Shown piece after piece: positions 11,354 to 22,100 of a stretch of DNA of 64,000 bases. Source of the DNA: Pelomyxa schiedti (taxonomy: Eukaryota; Evosea; Pelobiontida; Pelomyxidae); contig JAHLWZ010000865.1 of NCBI GenBank assembly GCA_020536535.1, positions 1-64,000 on the forward strand, read 5' to 3'. Position numbers and translations under genes: made by a program. The notes beneath the pieces are model-generated. The model saw only the letters and a program-made list of their open reading frames with translations. It had not been told where the DNA came from and ran no database searches. Every line of letters begins with the position of its first letter. Position 1 is the stretch's first letter.

Positions 11354-12636
11354 TTACATCAATGATAGGTAGTAAATAGGAGCTGTTATGTGTGAAGTGA
11401 GGGTTGTTGAACAGTCCTTCATGTTCACCACCGTGAAGAAGTAATCAGACATATACTGTGCAGATATGAAAGCCTCTGTGCTATCATCACTGAGTACAAG
11501 TCCTCCTTCCTCTGTGGGAGTTGTAAGGCTTTCTGTTTTCGTGTTAGTCAGTGAAAGTACCTGTTATTCCGCCTTGTGTTGGGCACAGGTCAATTGGTTC
11601 TCCTAGAAATAGGACTGAGTTGTAGTTTAGGCAGGGTAATTTCACTGACCTGTGGTCATATCAATGTATGCTATCTGTGAGCCAGTAGCCGCTAGTAACC
11701 TCCCATTGGTGTTATCATAGGCTAGGCACGTCTCATCTGTTGCAGATGGAACCTGTGGGGTTTTTAGTATTGCTACTGGAGGATTGGAGGAGAAACTTCG
11801 TGTTCAATTTCATCCTTGTTGAGGCTAACAAATACATAGCTGTCAGTATACGATGTTCCGTTTTTCATATCGTATATGTGGATGTACTAGATACCGTTAC
11901 AGGTGAAAAACGTAGTTGGATTGCATGCCTCACGGTCCACTTGATTCCATCTATTCCCAGGTGAGAGAAGGGATATTGAACAGGTATCTTACGCTACTGC
12001 GGAGACAAAGTAGCCAACAACTTGTGGCACGGATGCCTCACAGTCACAAGTTCCGGCATCTTCATTCACTTTGCAAATGCAGGCCCCACCATAAACAGGA
12101 TTCATATAAGTAGCATACCTTTTTAAAAAGGTCATGTTAGTCAGACATGCTAACATGAGTGTTTCTACAAGGAGTCAGAAAAGCTATCAAATACGAGCCC
12201 CTCCAGATCCGAAACAGCTATTGAGGTTACTCTGGTCACTTCTCCAGATGTGAGATTATATGATGTTATTCGCATTTTCCCTGATCCCGATGATACAAGC
12301 TTATACTCCTTTTGTGTTTTGGTTGTTTTGTTGAGTTTGCAAAGTATCAAGAAACCCAGAACGAACTTGTGTGTTCCTATCCACAGTTCCGCCCAAGGGT
12401 ATAACACCAGGCAGTGTGGCCAGAATAGTTTGGGCGCCAGTGGCGCCGTCCATTACGACAATGTTAGCTGCATAACTGCAAGCGAGGTTAGTGACAGTGA
12501 TTGTTAGTGAGTACCTCACTTACTCGGGAGAAACAGGGAAAGTAACACCAGCAAGCAATTTACTCTCAATAAATGACAATAGCATCCCAACAATAAACAG
12601 CCGACGCAACAGTACACATGACACGTTGAAGGTCAT
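11354..12636 (-). CDS. Secreted beta-propeller-like protein
   Basis: The product opens with an uncleaved or cleaved signal (VLLRRLFIVGMLLSFIES). It then reads blade-like repeats: YAANIVVMDGATGAQTILAT, RITSYNLTSGEVTRVTS, YDNTNGRLLAATGSQIAYI and a closing VVNMKDCSTTLTS. Repeated D/N-x-x-T/N-G turns after short strands are typical of YVTN or NHL-type propellers. A Cys-rich insert (GGACICKVNEDAGTCDC) sits between blades. At least six short introns are needed, among them about 12485-12525, 12305-12375, 12115-12160 and 11565-11655. The start used is the ATG before the hydrophobic segment; an in-frame ATG 24-36 bases upstream is possible. I cannot assign a function. Confidence 0.5.
12127..12151. repeat. 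Short hairpin inside an intron
   Basis: The arms CATGTTAG and CTAACATG are perfect 8-base reverse complements separated by nine bases. They lie inside a roughly 50-base intron of the propeller-like gene and could bring its splice sites together in the pre-mRNA. Confidence 0.5.
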
Positions 12637-13101
12637 TTCTTGGGTTTTTCGAAAATGCATTTGCAGATTTCCCATTTCCTTACCAAGAGAGGCGATTCTC
12701 AGTATCTGATCCTCCCTCCTAGGCGTAGAAGATCGCCCGAGTTGTGTTTTTTTCTTTTTACCAAACAAACAACTAGTTCGGCAGAGAAGACACTCGCACA
12801 TTGCGATGGCCGGGGTGCGCTATCAGCGAGGGAACAAGTTGGTTCTCTCCCCTTGCTGTCACTCCCCCATGCTGGTGGGAAAAGAAAACATTGGGACTCA
12901 CACTTTTAATTTTTTTGGGTCTTTGGATCTTGCCATGTGATGCTCCTCAGACGCTGGAAAGACCACGAAACGGTAGAACGTGTCTGGTCCCGATGTGGTC
13001 CAGACATTTCAGAATTTTCCCTTCACAGGGTACAGAGAACCAGGACCTTTTCTGCCCCGTTGATGCCAAAAAGTGTGAGTCCCAAACATGTTTTCTTCCT
13101 T
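12637..13101. other. Region without a firm gene
   Basis: About 460 bases lie between the start of the propeller-like gene and the end of the next minus-strand gene. A plus-strand ATG near 12805 opens a frame beginning MAGVRYQRGNKLVLSPC, which is plausible but stops early and has no recognisable domain. On the minus strand, extra 3' exons of the next gene could lie at 13020-13100. I see no RNA gene or repeat. Confidence 0.3.
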
Positions 13102-14358
13102 TCACAGAATGCGTTTGAGCACATGAGAGAACCCAGCACGCTCTGCAATAAGGTCAAGAAAGACACAAGGCAGTCCATTTGCCATGTGCGGGAAACCACA
13201 AGCCTGCAAAAACAGACTGACATTTCCATAAGAAGGGGATAAGCTGTGTGTAGATACATAACTTCTTCCACCACCACTTTGAAAGGTGCAACTGTCAGGA
13301 CCATTGGGTGTGCTCCACGCACTCCATTCAAAACCTCTGATCTTGATGGCCAAACTCAACCAAGGTGGTGAGGGTAAACTTGGTTCACGGTGCCGATCGC
13401 AGTGTGCTGCCGACAAGGCAACAGTTGGTGGTGCTGGTGGCAGTGGTGCACTGGAATCGGTGGTACAGAATCCAACTTCAAATGTCCCGGAAAGGCAGTC
13501 CCTGGACTCAAGCTTGCTGGCACAGTAAACAAACACCCTTTGTTTATTCCTGGGGTGCTCGGCGTTATTTGGAGTGTAGAACCAGATGGCACCTGCAGAG
13601 GTTTGTACGCTATTCTCTTTGTTGGGGTAGTGAACTTTCTCTGTGAATGACACAAGCCTCACACAATCAACGTATCTGCCATACAATTCAGCAGCCAACT
13701 GGGCCCCTGCTGTAACCAAACAAGGGGTATCGTGTTGTGGAGCTTTCGCCACCTCCATTTCCCATATCTTCTGCTTCATCCGTGCCTTCATGAAACTGTG
13801 TGCAACCTTTAGCTCAGTCACGGCACGTTCCAGCGCTCCGCCTACGGCGCTTTCCTCGCCCTCGTTCATTAATACCACCGCCTCTCCTCCCATTCTGGTT
13901 ATTGCACTGCTACTTGACCCACCCGGAAGAGGGATCGAGGGTAATGGCCTCAGTGCAACCCTCACGCGCATCAGCACGCTGATTCTTTCGCATGCTCGCA
14001 TACAGGCTCGTGAGCACTGAGCGAAATTGCAAAGGCTCTGTGGTCGGATGCGCTCTATTGTCCGACTCCATCTTGGACTGGGAACACCATCACCAGGTGG
14101 GGAAAGGGGAAGGTGAGGGGGGAAGCATAGCATCTGAGCTATTATTTCAAGCACGTTCTGGGGAAGCACTACGTCCAGGGAGTATTTGAGCCCAACAAGT
14201 TCTGTTTCTGACTGCCTGGTGACAGTGCGCGTTGCAACTCGTATTCGTTTTTCAAGGCGAATAGCCGGTTCAACTGCATCATCGTTATCACCCTTCATCA
14301 TTTTTCTTCTTTCGCACAAACGAAAGTGGATGGACACTAGTGATGGAGGTGTACCCAA
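13102..14358 (-). CDS. Large single-exon protein, possible F-box protein
   Basis: This is a 418-codon uninterrupted frame. Near residue 60 is a segment resembling an F-box start (VLPQNVLEIIAQML), followed after a Pro-rich insert by LCNFAQCSRACMRACERI, the Cys/Arg pattern seen in the second half of F-boxes. The rest has a putative sandwich or SPRY-like part: GAIWFYTPNN, KQRVFVYCASKLES, FEVGFCTTDSSAPLPPAPP and IKIRGFEWSAWSTPNGPDSCTF. F-box proteins recruit substrates to SCF ubiquitin ligases, but the match is weak. The start may be the ATG at 14358 or the internal pair at MMKGDNDD (about 14299). A different 3' end through an intron near 13040-13120 is possible. It diverges from the sirtuin-like gene. 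Confidence 0.5.
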   Translation of the reverse strand: MGTPPSLVSIHFRLCERRKMMKGDNDDAVEPAIRLEKRIRVATRTVTRQSETELVGLKYSLDVVLPQNVLEIIAQMLCFPPHLPLSPPGDGVPSPRWSRTIERIRPQSLCNFAQCSRACMRACERISVLMRVRVALRPLPSIPLPGGSSSSAITRMGGEAVVLMNEGEESAVGGALERAVTELKVAHSFMKARMKQKIWEMEVAKAPQHDTPCLVTAGAQLAAELYGRYVDCVRLVSFTEKVHYPNKENSVQTSAGAIWFYTPNNAEHPRNKQRVFVYCASKLESRDCLSGTFEVGFCTTDSSAPLPPAPPTVALSAAHCDRHREPSLPSPPWLSLAIKIRGFEWSAWSTPNGPDSCTFQSGGGRSYVSTHSLSPSYGNVSLFLQACGFPHMANGLPCVFLDLIAERAGFSHVLKRIL

Positions 14359-14533
14359 CCGTACTAATCGGTGCGTTGTAATAGAAGCAGGGTGCGTTCA
14401 CGTGTCGCAATTGGTGTCTCCTATTTGCGTACCAGACTCTCGTATTCTTTCCCTAAACAAAATGCTTTACAATTACAGTCACATCGTAGACTGATACTGA
14501 CTGAGTTCCATTCTATTATAAAAAAAAAAAAAA

Positions 14534-16886
14534 GTGTTCAACCTCACATGTAAGTGCAAAGTCACAACCAACGACTTGTACTTGTGCCTCAAGTGTGGCC
14601 AGATTCTATGCCACAGTGAGGACCCAGAAGTTACTGCACCGGGCACTTCCGCTCCTTCACCGTCGCCTTCGCCTTCCCCATCACCACGCCTGCTTTTGTC
14701 TCTTTCATCTACAGTATCTGGCGCATCGCCACTCTCACCCTCTCCGTCCCCCTCTCTTTCTTCCTCTTTCTCGTCTTCGGCTTCCTCCTCAGAGTCTTCC
14801 TCTTCTTCCTCGTGCTCCCCTTCGCCGCCATTGTCACCTCGTTCCGAGCAACAATCCGAACAACAAATACAATCACCGGTTCCAAGTCTCGTTCTAACTA
14901 AACCTGATGAACAAATTGAGTCAAACACAGCAACACCTATTTTTTGCCCACTACCAATCCCAGTGCCACTTCCTCAAAGTGAGTCTATTTCAGCACAAGT
15001 AATGGATGAACCCCCCACACAAGCAACTGCATTAACAGAGGAGGTTTCATCCTTTTCAGGAGAGGCCTCTGAAATCCCAATTCCTCCACCACCACCGCCA
15101 CCTCCACCACCACCTCCACCCCCTTACATGAATTTTCATCTCCGGATTCCAATGAATTTCACCTCTCTACGTAGAGGAAGATACCGTAATAGACCAGCAG
15201 AAAACTTTAAAAATGGCTGCGCACTGACACATGCCCTTGTGCACCCTGTGGTGCTAAAACTGGAAGATTTGACGCCATGGTGTGTTGGTGTGTGTGCTGT
15301 CATTCAGTTTATTGGCCAATCTAACACAGTGAAAAGGTGTCTTGCTTGCAAGGCAACCCCTGATTCACCGGTCTTCCTGGACTTTGTTGTAACCATCTAA
15401 CATTGAACAGGAAATTGCTGCGATAATCCTAGCCTTGAAAGATAAAAAAGATCAAGAGAGTATATTATTCTTCCAGTCATTCTCCTTACTCACTCAACTA
15501 AAAAGCGGATCCTGTATTAAACAAACTCATTCTGGGAATCCCAAATAGATTGAATCCCCGAAATCATCAATTCCTTGGTATCCGAGAGTTTGCTGCATGT
15601 CTGAAGCACGGAGATTTTAAGAATATCATAGTATTAAAGTACTTACTATCTTTTTGTGATCCCCTGTGCATATATACATCTTTAGTGGCCCTGGCCTTTA
15701 TTCGAGATCTGGCTGGCCTTGCCCGATTAATACCCTATCAAGTGACCTACTTGCGGAAAAATTCCATGTAAACAGTCCGACCGCTCTTTTTAAAATGAAG
15801 TAAGAGTTCAAGCTCCTCTTTGTTGCTTATTGGTTCAGAGATTTTGTAGATAATCCTGCTCCTTTTTTTTCATTTGCAAAACATTTTCTCTCTCCTCAGT
15901 TAAAGGTTTCCCACCCTCTCCAATTAATAAGATCTCAACAAAAAAAGCCAAGAAAACCACATCTGTTTATAAAAAGTCTCCATGACAGAGGATACCTGAT
16001 GAGGGTGTACACTGTAAATATCGATATGCTTGAATATGCAGCTGGTATGTACTGTCCTTCCAACTGTTTCTAATTCGTGACATGATATTTCACAGGAATC
16101 CCTGAGGAAAAATTAGTTCACGCATATGGCTCGTTTCTCACTGGGAGATGTACCAGTTGTCACTGTATCTACAAGCTGCCATTCTTTCTTGGTAACAGCT
16201 ATTTTGCAAACATTTATGACATTAAATGCATGTAGAGTGTGCCCTCTCTAACAAGTTGCCATTATGCCTGGAATGTGGACACTGTGTTAAGCCAGGTTAG
16301 GAAATCTATTCCCTCAAGACTCTCTAAATGCCCCAAGATGTTCTATTTTTTGGGGAGCAGCTTCCCCTCAGATTTTATGAGCTCTCAGAAGAAGATTTCC
16401 TTTCGGTATGGTGTAAAAGAATAGGCCAGTCTAATTATCGTTAGTGCGATTTGTTAATCGTGATGGGAGTGCCCCTCACCATGCAACCATTTGGTTCCCT
16501 CATCCATCAAGTGTGCCCTTGTTCCTAATAACTATCTCCCTAATAAATCCCTCAGGTCGGCAACAAAGTCCCCCGAATTTTTATCAACTGTAGCAATAGC
16601 CTTGACCCCTCCAATGCACATATTCACGTCGATCCTGTTTTGACATGCATCAATGCATTATGTTCAACTCCCATTTCAGGCTGTTTCTAACCCTAACAAA
16701 AAAAGTGACTGAAAGTAAGCCTCCAAAGAGGGAGCATGACTTGATTGTTTTACAAAAGTGCTCTGCTGCTTGTTCCACACTAACCAAGACTCTGGGATGG
16801 AATGCACATTCTACAGATAGTGAGTCCCAAACTGTCACTGTACCCGAACAACAGAACACGGCGGCTTCACTTGACGGAAAATAAAT
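14534..16886 (+). CDS. Sirtuin-fold protein lacking catalytic motifs (pseudo-sirtuin)
   Basis: After a Cys-rich start (CKCKVTTNDLYLCLKCG, reminiscent of a ZnF-UBP finger), a Ser/Pro-rich region and a proline run (15083-15122), the exons follow the SIR2 fold: FAACLKHGDFKNIIVL (15590-15636), PGLYSRSGW (15686), YTVNIDMLEYAAGIPEEKLVHAYGSF (two exons, 15995-16135), a CxxC...CxxC zinc module (RCTSC, LCLEC), KPDVLFFGEQLPLRF, LLIVMGVPLTMQPFGSL (near 16450-16500), VPRIFINCSNS, and a final LTKTLGWNAH helix. Sirtuins are NAD-dependent deacylases. Here the GAGIS...GIPDFR loop is absent between 15636 and 15686, TQNID is TVNID, the catalytic His of VEAHG is Tyr, GTS is GVP, and INxE is INCS. The zinc module is intact. 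The true start is not visible; an upstream exon or an intron ending in the A-run at 14520 is likely. Confidence 0.78.
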
Positions 16887-16972
16887 TCTGAGCTCATTTG
16901 AAAAAAAAAGGAATGTATTTTCTTTACTCAATTTACGCTCTGCCCGGCTTTTCTCCCTGTAAAGTAGTAAGC

Positions 16973-18269
16973 TTAAAACAAGAGATGCAAAATCACGGAG
17001 CCAAAGCACAATAGTATAATAGGGCAAACACTGAAACTCGTACTACTTTCACCTTCCACAGAAGAACAATCAGGCAATGCATCAAAGTGTAGTGGCTCAT
17101 TTTGCAGTATGAATATCAATTCACCACATGCCCCACAGTGAAAAGGCCAAACCATTTCAACCTCCACAGCGGCATCCCATAGTTGTTGTGCTCCCTCTTG
17201 AGCAGCCTCAAAATCCCCAATACTGAGCAGTGACCAGCCTACTGGTGTCATATCCCACCCCACATCAAGCATTTCTGCGCCATCCGCTGTGCTGAAAAGG
17301 TCCTGTTCTAGAGGTTGGCACCACTGCGGGTGCAGTGTAACCAGCTTTCCAACAATTTGGTCGGAATCGCAGGGAGAATTGTCCGGTATGGCTCCAAAGG
17401 CTGTAGGCCAAGCTTGGCATACTGCATCAGCATACAGAATAGTCCAGTTAGCACTTTCAGTATTGCGGGCCTCATCCATGTACATTGACCAACCTTCATC
17501 CTCATTTCTCCATAGATTGGTTTGAATTGCACCGGAAACTGCACTGGCAAGACTGCTGCAGCGGTTTGCCAGTTGTGTTTGTGAAAGTGCCAATGCCAAT
17601 TGCTCACAGGCGTGCAGCCCAGCAACGACTTCAGAGTTGTCCATGAGATATTTGATGTGGTAGCTTGGTTTCGCCCAAGTCAAGTTATGGTTAAGTGTCT
17701 GCTCAATGGCTGTCACGGCCAGTGGTATAGAGTCAGCCAAATCCCATAAAAGGGTAGAATTCGAATCCACTTTGTAAGTGTAATAAAGTGCAACAAGGTA
17801 CATTGCCGCATAAGAATCAGTGCTATCCATATCCCCCTGTTGATATGAATACGTGTCACAGTGAGCAATTTTGAAAAACCGAGGGGAGTCAGATAAATGT
17901 GGGAGAGGCTAGATTTATAACTGTTTCCTGCCAGTCAGAATCGGGTTCAGAAATATCCCTGGTGTAATCAAACACAAATCCAGTGGTTGGGTCCATGTGG
18001 TCACGGTACCAGCCAAGCCACGACCACGCCACACCAGCCCACGCGGGGTCGGGCGAGTCCACCAGTGCCGTGGCCGTCGCTAGCCCCAACGCCCCAAAGT
18101 GCGACCAGTACGGCACCAAGTCAGACTGGTCCGTAGACATCGCGATGGCCCCTTTGTAGCTGCACCCCACGATGAAGTCTGCTAGCTGCTGTGGGTCTGG
18201 TGCTGTGCACAGCGCGGTGGTTGTGAGCCACGTCAACACCAAGCCTGTCAAGAGCAACGATGGCTCCAT
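16973..18269 (-). CDS. Secreted six-hairpin glycosidase-like protein, probably GPI-anchored
   Basis: The product has a signal peptide (MEPSLLLTGLVLTWLTTTALC), an all-helical domain and a hydrophobic tail (CPIILLCFGSVILHLLF) after a Ser-rich spacer, which fits GPI attachment. Internal segments such as DSTDSYAAMYLVALYYTY, TNLWRNEDEGWSMYMDEA and MTPVGWSLLSIGDFEAAQ resemble the repeated helix pairs of (alpha/alpha)6 glycosidases, where acidic residues on helix-joining loops do the chemistry. The signature DSTDSYA fits the start of such a loop. One intron (about 17828-17925) joins the two exons; the rest is uninterrupted. The exact glycoside hydrolase family and substrate cannot be given. It converges on the sirtuin-like gene with 87 bases between stops. 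Confidence 0.6.
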
Positions 18270-18307
18270 CGGACTTTGGTTTTAGGGTTTGTTTTTTGTT
18301 TTTGTTG

Positions 18308-19030
18308 CTAGGATGACAGTACAAAGTTGTAGAACTGAAACCAGGTCATGGTGCGGGTGTGTGGTGAAGGTGGAGGGAAGTCTTGACTTGGTGGTTCGTT
18401 TTCATTAATTTCCCCCTTGATGATTATGTCTGCTTCGGCAAGCCTTTCTACTAGTGCTGCATGGCATGAGGTCTGCAATTGTGGTGTGTATCTTGTTGGG
18501 TGCAATCATAAGAACTTACCAAGACTCGACCAAGATTTCCAGCGTCAAAAGTACTTGAGGATGTAAACTGCCCAAGGAGGCATATCTTTTTAGCCTTGAC
18601 TGGGTTTTGAGATAACCGTCTCCCAAACCTACTATGATAAGCAAAACGACATAAAAGAAATAGTCCATACCGGTCCTCTGGCAAAAACTTTCCAGCACTT
18701 TCACATTCGTACAACCTTTTCATAACTTAGAAACCATAAAAAAAACCTATAGTCAAAAAACCATTGTGGTGATACAACCCACTTATGAGTCAGTAAAGCC
18801 AGAAGTGCCCACAAGCTTGGTTCAGGGGTAACCTTTTTTCGAAAAAAAAAACCCAAATTAAGAAATGGGATATATACAACACTGCGGCATACCACATGGG
18901 TTATTCCGCGGTGGAACACTTTGTCTTTCCAAACAGAAGAACCCAAGTGCTCTGCAATTCTCGTGAGAGCACCACATTCCTCAGGTGCTAATTTGCAGAA
19001 GGTGATAACTGTGAACTGTTGGTTTTTCAT
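18308..19030 (-). CDS. Tandem BRCT-domain protein
   Basis: The first BRCT reads FTVITFCKLAPEECGALTRI, HRGITHVVC, then after an intron (about 18830-18895) PEPSLWALLALLTHKWVVSPQW and GKFLPEDR. The second starts RLSQNPVKAKKICLLG, continues SCHAALVERLAEADIIIKGE and ends MTWFQFYNFVLSS. THVV, the Trp of KWVVSPQW and the closing Trp of MTWFQF are the conserved BRCT positions. Introns fit at about 18632-18670 and 18480-18532. BRCT pairs bind phosphoserine peptides in DNA-damage signalling. The protein is short (about 190 residues); an upstream exon may be missing. The gene lies directly 3' of the condensin gene on the same strand. The subfamily (for example microcephalin-like) is not established. Confidence 0.7.
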
Positions 19031-19155
19031 TCCTAATAGGGGTTAGATAACCTAGATCTGTGCTTGGTTGGTTTCGGTTTTCATCAGGGTTAATAGAAGC
19101 AGAAGGCAAATCAGGAAACGGGACTGGGGACACGTTTAGGGAAAGTCTGGGCCTG

Positions 19156-22100
19156 CTATGTACAACTTTGGATGCTGGAACGGAATTTGGAAACTCTGGG
19201 CACTTTGACTTTCACTACATGGGGAAAAAAAATCACACCAGAAGAGCCAGTTACGTTCTTAGAAGCGCTTGTATCCGCTTGATGCAAAGTGTATAGTATC
19301 CTAAGATCTGCCACAAGGGCTTCAAAATTGGAACGGTTCTTTCGGATTTCACGGGTTCCCAATTTCAGCTTCTTAACAACTGGGGGGGCTTTGGGGTACT
19401 CCTTGCGTAAATGAGGCTAAAGGGAAAAGGGAATTTTCACTTTACTTGGTGGATCAAGGATGCAAGGGTAGCGGTTGCATTTCTCAAAATTGAATCACCT
19501 GACAGTTTCTCCGCCAGAATCAATTTGTCGAAACACTGGGACAAAATGCGCCCAAGGAAAGAACATTCCTTGGAAGGAGGTGGCTTCATTTCACACAAAA
19601 ACGCCAATGCAAGTCTGGCGTGCTCAGTTAACTGGTATTCACACGCATCTACCCTGGAAACGGTGAAATAAATCAAGCAAAAAGCACAACACATACTTCA
19701 CTGTGATAGACATTCCTGTTGTCAGTCCAAGAAATTCTTTCACCGCCGGTATTATGAGGGATTTGTCGCTAGCTGAAAAAAAGGTACTCAACATTACGGA
19801 ACACGAGAGGGAGGAAACCTAGGGAAAGAGCGTGAAGTGTCATGATGAACGCATTTTCACATTTGGTTATAAGTTCCATTTGCAATGACTCTAGTTGTTG
19901 GAAACTCTTTTTAATAAAAGTTTCCATAAAATCCTATTGAAATGAGGAGTAGACTGACGAGTTGATCAGATCGTACATGAACAAGCCACTCCAATGGGGA
20001 ATCTCGCAAATGCCTGCTCCACAACAATGTCCACAATTTAGCAACACACTGCAGAATGTTATGGACTCATAAATATTTTTCCCCCCATACCACCGAGTCA
20101 ATGAGATAGCTGTGGTGGGAAATAGCCCGGAGATATAGTTTACAAAAACCTAGTACTTTTAGTACGAGTGGGTGGGAGTACGACGACTTGCCTTGCACAG
20201 TGATTGTTTGTCTCTCATCAGTGAAATCAGTAAATTGGAGCAAGTGATGCATCTAAATTGTGTTTGCACTCTTAAAAAAAAATGTAAATAAAACCCATGG
20301 AATGTGACAGGATTTTGGAAATGTAGGAACGATAACCAGATACTTCAGTGGCACAGATAATGGTGCTTCTGTGCTTTCTGTCTCTGGCAATCCCAACTGG
20401 TCTACTGATGAATCACTAGCAAGAAGAAAATCGAAGATGAACTGAAGGACAGTTAAATGGAATCGAAGTCATTTCGTTGTACCTTAAGACATATAACTTG
20501 GAAGTCCACAGTTTGTGCGAGAGAAAGTAACTTTATGAAGTGGTCGAACTCTTCAAGGATTACAGTATCCCCCTAAAGGATTAAAAATAACAACTAAGAA
20601 ATAAGAGGCTCTCACCTTGCACATGCAATATAACCCGTAACAATATAAAGCAGCTTGCTTTACACATTCAATTTCAGAGTCCATGTGGGGCTTCACCAGG
20701 TCTGAATACAGAGAGTCCAAGTACGGTTCACACACATTATCACAAGCGTCCTGAGGCATTGCTTCTAACATCGCTTGTGTGGCTAACAGGACACGAATTT
20801 GTCCACAACCACGATCAAAAGTGGATGCCTTGTGAGAGTGAGCCATTAATAAATAACGGCTTGGTAACCTTGTGCTCTTGAAGAAAATTGTGTATATTCT
20901 GTGTAGGTCTCAGGCTAATGAATGGGACTATGATACATACATTTTTGTTAGCAAACACACTTGCTATATCCAGATTGGATTCTGCCATGCAAAGTAGTTT
21001 GTATTGCTCCTCAAAATTGGAAATATCTTGGAAAAAATAATGCTGTATTAGTTATAAACGGACCATCTCTAAATGGCACCTTCCACGGTGCAAACTTTTT
21101 CTTGTGATTCACTAAAGAAATCTTGCGGCTCCTCCAGTGGGTATTCTATCTCAGAAATGATGTGCTCGAGACCAAAACTATGGTAGTGTTTGGAGCACGT
21201 TGAAAGGGCCGAGTGGCTACTTTAAAAACTGTTCTGCAGATTGCGGAGCACACAACTGTGAGATCAGTTTCACCAGTAGGGTCCTGCAGTCTCTAGTAAG
21301 AATTTCTTTGCATACAACCTCACCTTTGAAACATTACTGTAGGGGAATGGAGTAGTACGTACTTACAAAGGGAACAAGCAAGAGGTTCGCACGCAGATTC
21401 CTGCCAAGGAGCAAATTTTAAATCTAGAAGGAGCAGTAAGAAGTGTTTCAACTCCACAGGTTGCAATGAGAGGACTTGGATGATGTCCATGGCTGGGAAT
21501 TCAACTTAGAATATTTAACGTGGAAGGGAAGGTGCAAGACCAACTATCGGAGTTAGTTGCAACGATTCCACAAATTCCTCAGGGTCTTTCTTGTCTTCTG
21601 TTATATATAACAAAATATTACATCTATGAGAAGGTGGGAGTGTGGGACCAATAAGTTTGTGCAGGTATTTCCATAAAAAGAGCAGATGAGGAAGCTTGGC
21701 ATTATCAACGGACAATGGTACCAAATTAAGGGAGATTGGGTTCACGGCCTGAGAAGAAATGGCATGATTGATACAGACTGTGACTGCAGATTCACAAAAC
21801 GCAAACTCTTCACAAACCTTGATCAAGTAAATTCAATTTTGGAACAAGGAAGAGGAGCTACTTGAAGAATATTGCCAGTTTCAGAAATCCATTTCTCGAC
21901 AAGCTTAAGGGCAGACTCTGCAACTTTATGGTCCCTGGGTGAACAATGAGAGTGTTAGTACATAATTAAAAGTTCTACCGGTCATCGAGACTCAGAACAA
22001 TAATGGCACGTTGCAATGCAGAGCAAGGTGGTGAAATGTCATTCAGCTTTGAAAGCGACATAAATCGCACTAATTCATCTTCATCTCTGGTACGGTCAAC

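Noticed and set aside
14479-14928. Glu/Asp-rich minus-strand frame
   Set aside because: It is the complement of the Ser/Pro codon runs of the sirtuin-like gene. Repetitive TCC/TCT codons give GGA/GAA shadows.
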